A stretch of 64,000 nt of DNA, taken from positions 492,975,501-493,039,500 of the forward strand of contig CM057459.1 in the NCBI GenBank assembly GCA_016271365.2, written 5' to 3'. Each line of letters opens with the position of its first letter. Within the stretch, counting starts at the first letter, position 1. The notes beneath the pieces were generated by a model. It had not been told where the DNA came from, did no database searches, and worked only from the letters and a program-made list of their open reading frames with translations. Below, one piece after another: positions 47,090 to 57,882 of the stretch. This DNA comes from Neoceratodus forsteri. Its lineage: Eukaryota > Chordata > Ceratodontiformes > Ceratodontidae. Made by a program: the position numbers and the translations under genes.

Positions 47090-47792
47090 CTATAGGTCCA
47101 GTACCACCATCAGGCCATCTGAGGTTACTCCCCTTAAAGAGCAGTACTGAACAATCTCCAAAGGTGCAGGCCTATAGGGGGTGGCCTGTAAATTGAACCT
47201 GATAGTGTAATGGTCAGACCAACTGACTGTTTCCACCACCAATTTGGAGAACTCCACACCCAGGAGGAAGACCAGGTCCAATGAATGCCCAGAATTATGG
47301 GTTGCAGAGGCAACGGCCTGTGAGAAGCCCAATGAACTCATAAGTTGGAGGAAGTCTTGGCCAAACTGCAAGAGTTCATCATTGACCCAGGCACTGAAGT
47401 CACCCAGCACCATCAATCGGGGTGACTCCAACACCATCTCAACAATGAAGTCTGTGACTTCCTGCAAAAATTGCTTCCCATCCCAGGGTGGACAGTAGAC
47501 GAGAAGAATGTTGCACCCCCACCTGCACTCAAGATGCATTCAAAGAATCTGGTCTCCCCCACTGGAACATCTATCCAGCCCAGTTCTGTTTTAGAACAAA
47601 TGGCCACACCCCCACCCTTCGATCCAACCTTGGGGGTTGTATCACTGAGAAACTGGCTGAAACCACTGACTCAAGAACTGGGCCAGCATTTCTGTCCAGC
47701 CAGGACTCAGTGATGCAAGCCAGGTCCAAAGACCCAACAAAATCGGCAATTAATGCCATCTTGTTTTTAATGGACCTAGCATTGCATAACAC
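47090..47792 (-). pseudogene. L2 endonuclease domain
   Basis: 47792-47571 has LCNARSIKNKM and LDLACITESWLD (metal-binding Glu). In shifted frames 47539-47090 has LLVYCPPWDGKQ, LMVLGDFSAWVND (GDF.), HSLDLVFLLG and VSWSDHYTIRF with the catalytic SDH. At least two frameshifts lie between about 47607 and 47539. Confidence 0.75.
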
Positions 47793-48116
47793 TGCTCAAG
47801 TTGGATGAGACTCTGAGGCTGACCGAGTAAGCTGCCCACTAAAAGTGGAGCCCTTGGGTATGGGGACCAGACAAGGAGGACCCCTACCCAGTCTCCATTT
47901 TGCCCCAGGGCATCTCCTAGCCACCACAACCCCAATCCAGCCACCCAGCTCCCTCCCTACAGTCTGGAGCCCCCTCCACGATACCTCCTCCTTACTATCC
48001 CTAATGCCCAACAGTGATTATAAATGTCAGCATGAAAGGGAGGGCAATTAAAGGGATGGAGACCCAGGAGTGCAGAGGAGGTATTGTGCCTGACTGGGAG
48101 AGCCACCTGCCAGCAC

Positions 48117-48364
48117 AGAGTACACACACACACACACACATACACACAACATACATGATAATGATGTGTAGTATGACAACAAGAAGAGAAGTTGCATCTG
48201 GTTCAGAAAATAATAATGTAAAATAAATGTGTGTGGTGACTTCACCTTGATCATCACTCTGCACTGCACTTATAACCTGTTGACCTACATCTATTGCAGT
48301 GTTTTTGAGGCAGCAAGACCAACTACATTTTTTAGTAGATTCTCTGTGTGCTATGGCTATGTTA
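48117..48364. other. (CA)n and diverged sequence between L2 and the array
   Basis: An (AC)n tract at about 48120-48142 could correspond to the CACACACA segment present in array units after CTTGAGTGCACAG. The rest is too diverged to assign. Confidence 0.35.
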
Positions 48365-48398
48365 CTCATTACTAGTCAAGCCTGACTAAATTCTCAGA

Positions 48399-48448
<50 letters not shown>

Positions 48449-48485
48449 CTACAGATTTAGAGAAATGTCTTGCATGCACAGATGT

Positions 48486-48517
<32 letters not shown>

Positions 48518-49870
48518 CAGAAAAGCAGCTAACTGAAGCAGTGGCAGTCAGCTGACTAGTCCCACAATACTAGCTATGTTGCACTCACACTTGCTGAAGT
48601 AGCTGTGGAGGGATAAAAGCCTGGGTTCCTCAGTGGAGATGTATAAAATTACATTTATAATGAAATCTAATCACTCAAGTCACTGCAGCAATGCTGAGCT
48701 GACAAATCTCACTCACTATTGTCAAGCCTGAATAAATCCTCACGGAAAAAACATTTGTTTATTTCTTCTTGGGCAGAAGAGCCACACATTTAGAAACAAA
48801 TGCCTTGAGTGCATAGCCATGCAGTCACACAAAACATAAGAAATAGTTAACTGAAGAAATGGAAGTCAGGGGACAAGTCCCATCCTGCCAGCAGCAGCTA
48901 CAGTGCACTCACACTTGCTTAAGTGGCCATGGAATGGCACAAACCTGGGTTCCTTACAGGAACATTTCTGATATTTAATTTAAATTATATTTATTATTAA
49001 ATCAAGTCACTCAAGTCACTGCAGCAATGCTAAGCTGACAATTCTCACTCACTATTGTCAAGCCTGAATAAATCCTCAGGGAAAAACATTTTTTTAATTT
49101 CTTCTTGGGCAGAAAAGCCACAAATTTAGAAAAAAATGCCTTGAGTGCACCGTCATGCACACACACAGAATAGAAACAATTGTTAACTGAAGCAATGGGA
49201 GTCAGGTGACTAGTCCCATCCTGCCAGCAGCAGCTACAGTGCACTCACACTTGCTTAAGTGGCCATGGAATGACACAAACCTAGGTTCCTTACAGGAATA
49301 TTTCTGATATTAAATTTAAAAATTATATTTATTATTAAATCAAGTCACTCAGGTCACTGCAGCAATGCTAAGCTGACACGTCTCCCTCACTATTGTCAAG
49401 CCTGAATAAATCCTCCGGGAAAAAATATTTTTTTTATTTCTTCTTGGGCAGAAAAGCCACAACTTTAGAAAAAAATGCCTTGAGTGCACAGCCATGCACT
49501 CACACAGAACAGAAAAAATAGTTAACTGAAGCAATGGGAATCAGGTGACTAGTCCCATCCTGCCAGCAGCAGCTACGGTGCATTCACACTTGCTTACGTG
49601 GCTATGGAATGACACAAACCTGGGTTCCTTATAGGAATATTTCTAATATTAAATTTAAATTATATTTATTATTAAATCAAATCAATCAAGTCACTGCAGC
49701 AATGCTAAGCTGGCAAGTCTCAATCACTATAGTCAAGCCAAACAAAATTCTCAGAAAAAAAATATTTTTACAATTTTTATTGGTCACAAAACCAAGCTAC
49801 AAACAACAACAGAAAAAGGTCTCTAACAGCAAACTGCACTTCAGTTAGACTACTTACTTTGTTCTTTCCT
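48365..49870. repeat. Tandem array, main block, units of about 337 bp
   Basis: CACTGCAGCAATGCT recurs at 48681, 49017, 49354 and 49692, giving spacings of 336, 337 and 338 bp. Each unit carries GTCAAGCCTGA, TTTCTTCTTGGGCAGAA, CCTTGAGTGCA, a CA-rich segment, AGTTAACTGAAG, GACTAGTCCCATCCTGCCAGCAGCAGCTAC, GCCATGGAATG and CCTGGGTTCCTTACAGGAA. The last three units match closely; the first is more diverged and holds an (AT)n tract at 48405-48447 and (CA)n at 48488-48516. Confidence 0.9.
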
Positions 49871-50073
49871 TCAGACAACAACTGAGTTACAAAAGCCTTA
49901 TATTTCTAATCAAAGTAAACCCCTACAAAACCTTCCTTACTCCCTTAAGCTGTTAGTCTTCAAAACACACTACACTGCAGCATTAAGTCTCCTTTGGTTT
50001 TCATACAGTACACACACATGCACGCACACACACACAGACACGCACACACACACACACACACACACGCTCATCA

Positions 50074-50104
<31 letters not shown>

Positions 50105-50690
50105 GCGCTTTAGGATCTGCCTGCCTCTCTCAGAAAACCCTAAATACTGTACCCTTTCTATTTTACCTTTCTTAGCCTAAATTTCATCCTACACTGTACA
50201 AAATCGATCCTCTTGAGCTTGGGATTTAGAAAGGGGAACAAAATGTCAAAATTTATGATATTTGTTTAGCTTTAACAAGTGTAAGAAAGTAGATTTTTTT
50301 TCTCTGCAGCAGCTCAAGTCATCTCTCCTGCCTGAAGCTTCTAAAAATGCTTGTTCATGTGACCTCCTTCATTGAGCTCCAAAGTGGCCTCTGATTGGAC
50401 AGGAAGTCTCAGGAGACCTTGAGCTCCCTATGAATAGCCCTAAATAGCACTGCTTTTTAATTTTTCTTCCCTAGTAATGCAAAGCCTAATATTCCTGGTA
50501 TTCAGGAAATACTCTCTGGTACTCATACACCCCTACTTTCTGTATAGAGGTGTACCACATCACCTGCAGAAGCTCTACCACATGACCTTGAGTCACTTGT
50601 TTACCATTAGTTTCATTTGGTGTAATCAAATGGTGAATTTACAGGTGGAGTTATCAGATGAATTTTCCAAAGGCAAGTTTGCTATTCAAT
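49871..50690. other. No gene; (CA)n-(TG)n palindromic microsatellite at 50010-50107
   Basis: A CA tract and then a TG tract are joined by GCTCATCATG, so the strand can fold back on itself over some 35 bases per arm. The remaining sequence shows no coding signal. Confidence 0.6.
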
Positions 50691-50694
50691 AAAA

Positions 50695-51115
50695 AAAAAG
50701 AATTGCAGATCTACCCATGGATGTGCTGGTGGATTTAAACTTCACAACATCTTTACTACCGACCAGTCAGTCTTACATTCATTATATGTTCATTATAGGT
50801 AAGCTGGTGGAGACCCTCATGAAGGAAACCATAGGAGATTGATAGAAGTTAATGGGTCACAGGACTTCAAGCAACATGGATTCATGATAGGAAAATTGTG
50901 CCATATCATCCTATAAGTATTTTTGTGACTGTATCACAAGGGCAGTAGATAAGGGGCAGGTGGTAGACTATAACTTGAATAACATATGCCAGTCTATCTG
51001 TTACAGTGTGATAAGTTCATTGAGGGATTCTGATGACACTGTAAACCTTGAGAGCAAAGCTCAAGAGATTTATCATGTCACCAGAAACCTGAAATGAAGT
51101 TACAACAACCACAAC
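50695..51115 (+). pseudogene. Very old CR1 reverse transcriptase remnant
   Basis: TACTACCGACCAGTCAGTCTTAC (YRPVSL) near 50755 is followed by TGGTGGAGACCCTCATGAAG and by GACTTCAAGCAACATGGATTCATGATAGG (QHGFM.G) near 50860, in the spacing of a CR1 RT. A GTGACTG..TCACAAGGGCAGTAGATAAGGGGCAGGTGGTAGAC stretch continues it. Stops are everywhere. Confidence 0.6.
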
Positions 51116-51249
51116 ATAGGGACTGTCAACAGAGGGATTGTCATATGTTGCTTTTTTGTAGTACATCATATGGCAAACTATCTGAATAAGCCAGACTCCC
51201 TAGCAGACTGTTTCAGTAAATCTCCAGCCCCATGACTGTCACTAAGAAC

Positions 51250-51470
51250 CCCCACACAAACACTGACTGGATCCTCCTCTTTCTGTCATGATCAGGTCAC
51301 ATCTCTGCTCTACTTGACAGCCAATGCCAAGTATTTCAGAAAGCTCCAACTGCCCCCCCCCCACACTGTCTCAAACAATTCCCCACACAAACATTGACTG
51401 GATCCTCTTCTCACTGTTGGAGTCAGGTCACATCTCCACACTACTTGACAGCTCATACTAAGGTTCATAC
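51250..51470. repeat. Direct duplication with about 130-bp spacing
   Basis: CCCACACAAACACTGACTGG at 51250 recurs as CCCACACAAACATTGACTGG near 51382, each followed by ATCCTCYTCT, a GTCAGGTCACATCTC block and CTACTTGACAGC. Two units only. Confidence 0.7.
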
Positions 51471-51576
51471 TAAGTAAAGTGAGGAGCAAGGGAGCTAAAA
51501 GCTCATAGGTGATCCTATACTAACTACTAAATTAGTAGTACTTAAGTTGCCGATCTGAAAACAAAAAAGAATTAAG

Positions 51577-52011
51577 TCATTTTTTGAATTCATGTTTTGA
51601 TTTACTGATAATAACTTCCAATGGCAATGTGTTCCAGGGATGTATAACCAGTAATGTAAAGAAAAATGTTCTGTTGTTATAATGGAAACGTTTCCCAGCC
51701 AGTTGTAATGGATGCCCTCTGGTATTACATGTATAAGATTTAAACTCTAAACCTAGTTCGGTCATCAAGTAGGGCTCATTGATAATATCGAACAGAAACA
51801 ACAGATCACCCCATAATCTACGTGTCTCTAATGACATTAAATTTAGGGAATTTAATCTACTGCTGTATGAACTAATGTGTAACCCCTGCAATTGTTTTGT
51901 AACTTTTCTTTGCACTTTTTCAAGTTGAATATTATTACACTTCTTGTACGGGCACCAAAACTGAGAAGCATATTCCAAATGGGGTCTTACATAAGCCCGG
52001 TACAAAGGCAT
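51577..52011 (-). pseudogene. CR1-group ORF2 C-terminal domain
   Basis: The frame reads MPLYRAYVRPHLEYASQFWCPY, EKVQRKVTKQLQGL, SLNLMSLETRRLWGDLLFLFDII, then HPWNTLPLEVI near the end, the usual closing blocks of CR1-type ORF2. It continues upstream in other frames with MQLNNKKCRVMHLGHQNP (52238) and DKFADNVKIGGP (near 52345), where the FADD box shows FADN. Confidence 0.75.
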
Positions 52012-52349
52012 CGTAATATTGGGATTACGGGATTTAATATTACGTCGAGTGGACCACTGCTTGTTTTACTAATGACCAGATATATTTGATTTGAGTGCTC
52101 CAACTTGTTTGAGATATTTATACCAAGATCCTTTTCATCGCTGGTTCTCAGTAAAGTAATATTTTCCAGGGTAAATAATGTGCTGGGGTTCTGATGTCCC
52201 AGGTGCATTACCCTGCACTTTTTATTGTTGAGTTGCATACTTCACTTAGTTGTCCAATCAGAGATCTTATATAAGTCTCTCTGTAAGGTTTCCACCTGAT
52301 CAGGGGTAGCACAGGGTCCACCAATTTTAACATTGTCTGCAAATTTATC

Positions 52350-53785
52350 ATTTAACATTTTATTGAGTTTTCGAGTTACAAGGAGCCATAAATTTGGCTC
52401 TCATATTCAGGCAAGAAAAACAATACGTCAATGCAAAGGCATACAGAGACAAGTCATCTCATAACCTCTTCAGGTTGCAAAAAGAGGACATTCACAAGAG
52501 AGAGAAAAATATTCTAAAACTAGTAATGATGTCATGCCGGTCTAGAAGAAAAATTCAAACATTCATCAAATGAACATGTACAACCTTCATGGATCAGATT
52601 AGAATTTCTAACATGTTACACAATGAAGCAGACTTAAAGTTGAGCTCACCACAACCTCTGCTAATCCAGTTACATATTTAAACTGCAGTCAGAGTGACCC
52701 AGATTCATATACCAAGTGTTCTAATATACAGGTTTTAAAGTATCAGCAAGTTATAATAGGAGCAATAAGAAGAGTATAGTATGTACCAGCAGGCAGTGGA
52801 ACCCATCAATGACCATAGAATAATCCCAGTTTAGTGAGTTCTTGTTGTAAATCAGGATAGTAGAGGTTTTTTTGCAGCGGTGGAGGTGCTACCGAGCAAA
52901 TGTGAGAATGTAGATAAGCCCCCCATTTCTTATAGTATCGAGTGAGTCTACCCTTAGCTACCGCCATGAGCCTCTCAAAGGTGACCAATTGGGCCATTGC
53001 TGCTCGCCACTGTGAGAGAGCAGGGGGTTCAGATTGTCTCCACTTTAACAGGATAGCCTGTTTTGCCTCCATGACAGTTACTAGGACCCAGTCCTTGCAG
53101 GAAGAAGTAAGTGGGTGTAGTACCGTAGTGTCTCCCAGAAGGAGAGGATAGTGTTGGAGACAGAGTGATTTACCCACTGTCTTGGAGCAGTCATCTAGGA
53201 CCTGCGTCCAGAAATTCTGTAGAGTCGGACAGGTCCACAGGATGTGAAGTAAGTGGGCAGGAGAAGAGTGGCACCTCCAGCATTGATCTTGTGGTAATAT
53301 CTTGAGACTATGTAGGACTGCGGGAGTCCTGTACCACCTAAGAAGGATTTTAAGCTGTATTAACTGGCTCTTGGTATCCTCATAGGCCATGTGAGCTGCC
53401 CTTAGGCACTCTATCCATTGCTGTTGGGATAAGGGGTGTGGAAGATCCCGTTCCCAAGTGGCTTTGCTAGTTAGAGTAGCGTCAGGCTGTGAATCTCTAA
53501 CAATTTTGTATAGGGCACCAATAAGGCTATGGCTTTTCCTGGGCTGGTGGATACCACCCAGGTAACTCCATGTAGTCTGGGTTGGTGAGGTTTTAAGGAG
53601 AGGGGTTAAGATGCTCCGTAACTGAAGGAATTTCCAAAAATCTGATGATTGTAGGCCATATCTATCCCAAATTTGGTCAAAGGACATTAGTGTTTGGGTA
53701 TTTGGAAGGATAAGGTCCCCCACAGTCTGAATTCCTTTAGAAGCATTGTCTGCATATTTAGTTGCAATAGAGATACAAGTATTTG
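52350..53785 (-). mobile_element. 5'-truncated L1/Tx1-type LINE nested in the CR1-group LINE
   Basis: The insertion separates the two parts of the host LINE's RT (GVPQGS side at 53830, FADN side at 52345). Its minus-strand 3' UTR runs to about 52350 (plus strand TTTAACATTTTATTGAG). I could not fix a clear TSD by eye. Confidence 0.7.
52806..53785 (-). CDS. L1/Tx1 ORF2 C-terminal region, long open frame of about 325 codons
   Basis: This frame is uninterrupted over the whole C-terminal third of a Tx1/L1-type ORF2. It has a helical region (MSFDQIWDRYGLQSSDFWKFLQL), HSLIGALYKIV, a WIECLRAAHMAY block, and then the conserved zinc-like motif CWRCHSSPAHLLHILWTCP followed by NFW near residues 185-208. 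It ends LLTKLGLFYGH-like close to the stop at 52806. No RT or endonuclease remains and no proper start exists, because the insertion is 5'-truncated here. The length without a stop suggests a younger insertion than its host LINE. Confidence 0.7.
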
Positions 53786-54178
53786 TCACGTCTGAGATAA
53801 AAGCCTGGAAAAGCAGGGGCCCAAAAAGGAGCCCTGTGGTACCCCGCTAGTCACAAGACCCACATCAGAAAGTTCACCATTAATCAATACTCTCTGGGAC
53901 CTATTCCTCAACCAATTACATATCCAATTAAACATTGATTCATTGATGTTAAGATGCAGTAATTTTACTTGTAATGCCCAATGGGGCATAACATTGAAGA
54001 CCTTGCTAAAGTCTATAAAAATTACATCAAATGGGATTTTCTTATCAAATACAGAACTTACGGTCTCATAAAAACACATAAGATTTGTTATACAGCCTCT
54101 TCCTTGCCTGAATCCGTGTTGTTCAGGATCAATTCTATCCAGATTCGGTGTAATTATATCCTTTATTAGGCCTTCCAT
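53786..54178 (-). pseudogene. CR1-group reverse transcriptase, first half
   Basis: Contains DPEQHGFRQGRGCITNLMCFYE, VIFIDFSKVFNVMPH (AFDTV decayed), WICNWLRNRSQRVLINGE and [12 protein letters not shown]. It ends at the L1 insertion, and its second half with the catalytic box lies at about 52345. The preceding linker is at 54180-54600 in other frames. Confidence 0.8.
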
Positions 54179-54628
54179 AACTTTACAAACTGACGAGGTA
54201 AGGCTGATAGGTCTATAATTTTCCCATGTAGTTTTTGGGCCATCTGTATGACTAGGAATAACGTGGGCATGTTTCCAGTCATCAGGGACATAATTATGAA
54301 GGAGAAATCCATCAGATCATTTTTTCAATGGATACACCAAACTGTCAGATAAAAGAAATAGTAAGTGTCCAGATATATTATCAGGGCCGAAACTAGTTTT
54401 ACCTTTTTGAGCAGTAAGTTTAAGATAAATTTGATCTACAGTAAATGTTATCTGACTAGTATCACCTATATTATTGACATTACAGCTTGGTACATTTTGC
54501 TGACTGGGACTAAAGATGTCACAGAATTTAGAGTTAAACTAATTTGCCATGGTTTTTGGGTCATGAATTAGTGTGTCATTAAACAATATTGGTCCAACCT
54601 GACTAGTAGATTTTTTAATGAATTAATA

Positions 54629-56233
54629 CAGTGGCGTGAAAAAGTATTTGCCCCCTTCCTGATTTTCTCTATTATTGCATATTTGTCACATTGGATGTTT
54701 TCAGGTCTTTAGACAAAATATAATATTAGATAAAGGGAACCTGAGTGGACAAATAACACTTTTTTTTTTTACTTATTTCATTTATTTAATGAAAAAAGTT
54801 AACCAACACCAACTGGCACTGTGTGAAAAAGTAATTGCCCCCTAGTTAAATCAACCCAATTAAAGGGATAATTAGAGTCAGCTGATTGAACACAGCCAGG
54901 CTTGATTACAGCCAGCCCTGCCCAATATAAACCTCACTTATTTTGGCCCTTACCATCAGAGTCACATTGTCAGGACAAAGATTCAACAAGCACATTATGC
55001 CATGATCAAAGGAAGTTCCTGAAAAGATCAGAAAAACATTTTGTTGCCCTCTATCAGTCTGGAAAGGGTTACAAAGCTATTTCTAAGGCTCTGGGACTCC
55101 ATCAAACCACAGTGAGAGCCATAATCTCCAAATGGAGAACACTTGGAACAGTTAGTGAACCTTCCCAGGTGGGCAGCCTGCAAAATTACTCCAAGGGCGC
55201 AGTATAAAAATCATCCAAGAAGTCTCAAAGGATCCTAAAACAACATCCAAAGAACTGCAGGCTTCTCTCTGCCTCAGCTAAGGTCAGTGTTCATGACTCA
55301 CAATCAGAAAGAGACTGGGCAAAAAATGGGCTTCATGTGAGAGTAGCAAGCGGAAACCACTGTTAACCAAGAAGAACATAAATGCTCATCTCTCATTTGC
55401 CAAGAAGCACCTGGATGATCCACAAGCCTTTTGGGAAAATGTTCTATGGACAGATGAGTCCAAAGTGGAACTTTTTGGACAACATGGATCCCATAATGTC
55501 TGATAAAGCAAACACAGCATTCCACAGTAAGCACTATACCAACAGTCAAACATGGTGGTGGTAGTGTGATGGTGTGGGATGCTTTGTTGTCTAAGGACCT
55601 GGATGACTTGCCATAATTAAAGGAACCATGAATTCTGCTCTGTACCAGAAAATTCTTAAGGAGAATGTCCAGTCATCCTTCCATCAGCTGAAGCTGAAGC
55701 GTAGTTGGGTCATGCAGCAAGACAATGATCCAAAACACAAAAGCAAGTCCACATCAGAATGGCGAAAAAGAAGTAAAATTAAAGTTTTGGAGTGGCCTAG
55801 TCAAAGTCCAGACTCAAATCCGATAGAGATGCTGTGGCAGGACCTGAAACGAGCAGTTCATGCTCGAAAACCTACCAAATGTTACTGAATTAAAAGCAGT
55901 TCTACGAGGAAGAGTGGGTTAAAATTCCTCCACAGCGATGTGAAAGACTGATATTGAATTATAGGAAGTGTTTGGTTGCAGTCATTGCAGCTAAATGGCG
56001 TAACCAGTTATTAAGTGTAAGGGGCAGTGACTTTTCACACAGTGCCAATTGGTGTTGGTTAACTTTTTTTCGTTAAATAAGTGAAATAAAAAAAACAAAC
56101 AAGTGTTATTTGTTCACTCAGGTTCCCTTTATCTAATATTACATTTTGTCTAAAGACCTGAAAACATCCAGTGTGACAAATATGCAATAATAGAGAAAAT
56201 CAGGAAGGGGGCAAATACTTTTTCACACCACTG
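54629..56233 (+). mobile_element. Tc1-type transposon, 1,605 bp, with long inverted repeats and TA target site
   Basis: The left end CAGTGGCGTGAAAAAGTATT at 54629 is the reverse complement of the right end at 56233 apart from single changes. The inverted repeats extend about 210 bp with few differences (for example through TGTCACATTGGATGTTTTCAGG). TA dinucleotides flank it (54627-54628 and 56234-56235), as for all Tc1/mariner elements. The central part carries a broken transposase. It interrupts the CR1-group LINE between endonuclease and RT. Confidence 0.92.
54990..55888 (+). pseudogene. Tc1 transposase, frameshifted
   Basis: The N-terminal DNA-binding helices are clear (FLKRSEKHFVALYQSGKGYKAISKALGLHQTTVRAIISKWRTLGT, about 55014-55150). 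The catalytic part is split over frames. ENVLWTDESKVELFG near 55435-55480 holds the first Asp. VMQQDNDPKHKSK near 55710-55745 holds the second Asp, and SPDSNPIEMLWQDLK near 55805-55850 holds the final Glu, with spacing fitting DD34E. Frameshifts and stops separate the blocks, so no active protein is made. It would cut at the element ends and join them to TA. Confidence 0.85.
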
Positions 56234-56417
56234 TATATGAGAAGAATTGTTTTCCATTATTTTTGTTAGCTGTTGTAGTGAGATTATGTTCCCATTTAAC
56301 TTTAGCTTTTCTTATTTTAGACTTACAATTCTTTTGTATAGATAAATAAGCAGACCAATTATACAGTGTTTTGGATTTCAAATACGACCGATATTTCTTG
56401 TCTTTTAGTTTGACTAG

Positions 56418-57209
56418 TCATTTAATAGAATTATTAAACCATTTGGGATGATGTTTATTGTATAAATATTTTTGCCTGGTGGGTATGTATTTATCCCTAA
56501 GATAAACTAAAGTATCTTTAAAGTAGTTCCAGCATTCAATAATATTTAAACCCTGAAAGGCAGTATCCCATGTGATGGAGTTTAATTCTTCCCTAAGATT
56601 CATAAGATCAGCTTTGTCATATAAATATAATTTAGTTGATACAATAGTGGGTGCACAAACCATATGTAAGGTGAATGACACAGATTTGTGGTCAATGTTA
56701 CTTACCGGTGTACTGATTTTGACATCTTTGTGATCCAGGTGGTCATTTGCTAACACTGAATCCAGAATCTTGTCCCCACTATTTGGGAACATGATATGCT
56801 GACTAAGTCTTATTTGTTTACAAATGTCAAGAAGTCTTTTACCATTAATAGAGCTGCATGATTTCTTTGTCCAATCAATATTACCAAGGTTGAAATCTCC
56901 AGTTATTATGGCATTACTCATTAGTACTGCATTTTCCATTTCTATGAAAAGTGCATAAAAATAAACAGATGAAGAATCAGGAAGTCTATAACAGGTACCA
57001 ATAATAAGTGGTGGAGAGTTTGAAGGAAACAATTTGACCCAGATACTTTCTGTTTCAAGTTCATGAGTGCGAATCTTGTCTGAAACCTCAACGGCCTTTA
57101 TGCACTTATTAATAAACAAGGCAACACCACCACCTTTTCTTGAGGTACAGATAAGTTTAAATAAGCTATATAATTGGGATTTGGGTTTCTCAAGATGCTT
57201 TGTTGTCAC
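56418..57209 (-). pseudogene. CR1-group endonuclease domain, 263 codons open
   Basis: The frame shows RKGGGVALFINKCIKAVEV, ESIWVKLFPSN, LIIGTCYRLPDSSSV (YRPP changed to YRLP), NAIITGDFNLGNIDW (GDFN intact), ILDSVLAN and VSNIDHKSVSF, where the SDH block reads IDH. The first part of the domain with the metal-binding Glu lies in another frame upstream. It is followed by linker residues up to the stop at 56418. Confidence 0.8.
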
Positions 57210-57882
57210 CCCAGGTTTTGGATATAGAGATAATGTCGATCTTATCCTGTATAGCTCTAATTGTTAATTCATCCAGCTTATTATTTAGGCTTCTGGCATT
57301 AAAATACACTCATTTCAACTAAGAAGTTTTTGGAGTGTGTTTATTTATTAAATAACTGGACATATTGGGTGGGATATTCAAAAGGGTTGCGCCATGCGCA
57401 ATAGGGTTGTGCATGTGCAAGTCAGAATTTGCGCCATTCTGCGATATTCAGCAGGAGGCAGTTGCGCCACTGAAAACAGGCTGAGCAACAGCACAATGCA
57501 AATGAAGGCATGCACAACCGAAGGGGGTGGATCCATGCATAAAGAGCGCAATGCGATATTCAAAGGTTTGCGCAATGTGCAATAGTGGAACAACCGGAAG
57601 GTGCGCCACAGCGGAAATGAGCCAAAATAAAAAGGCTCAAGTAAGAAGCGCAAGAACGCTACAGGGTTGCCAAGCGAGACAGACAGAGAGAGACAGACAG
57701 CGACAGTCCAGAACAGGGCAGGCAAGAGTTGTGTGGGCCATAGGCTGCAGAGGCCAGCGGGGTACCCAGTGCAGTGGAGGTAGCAGTCAGGACAGCGGGG
57801 TAACAGAGCAACATCAGCCAGGGGGCTCACAAGCCAGGGAGATGGACAGTGCCAGCTTCCACATGGAAAGCTGTAATGAGGG

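Larger units (their letters stand above)
44984..48116 (-). mobile_element. Nearly full-length L2 LINE, about 3.1 kb
   Basis: The 3' end lies at 44984, where the minus strand ends in AGTTTATTATTATTATTACT. Upstream are the C-terminal domain (GLHWLPV near 45415, FKVGLLTYKALHG near 45380), RT (46401-45856), linker, endonuclease (47792-47090) and a 5' region with basic segments to about 48116. Array sequence lies on both sides. Many stops and indels. Confidence 0.8.
51560..57335 (-). mobile_element. CR1-group LINE interrupted by L1/Tx1 and Tc1
   Basis: Minus-strand parts in order are endonuclease (57209-56418), linker and RT (about 56400-56240 and 54620-53786), the rest of RT (about 52345-52080) and C-terminus (52011-51577). 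The first gap holds the Tc1 element (54629-56233) and the second an L1/Tx1 insertion (about 52350-53785). Removing both joins the domains in normal order. It is distinct from the GAAACATA-tailed CR1 family: GVPQGS and FADN blocks are CR1-like but the C-terminus differs. The 5' end near 57335 abuts the Harbinger element. Confidence 0.8.
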
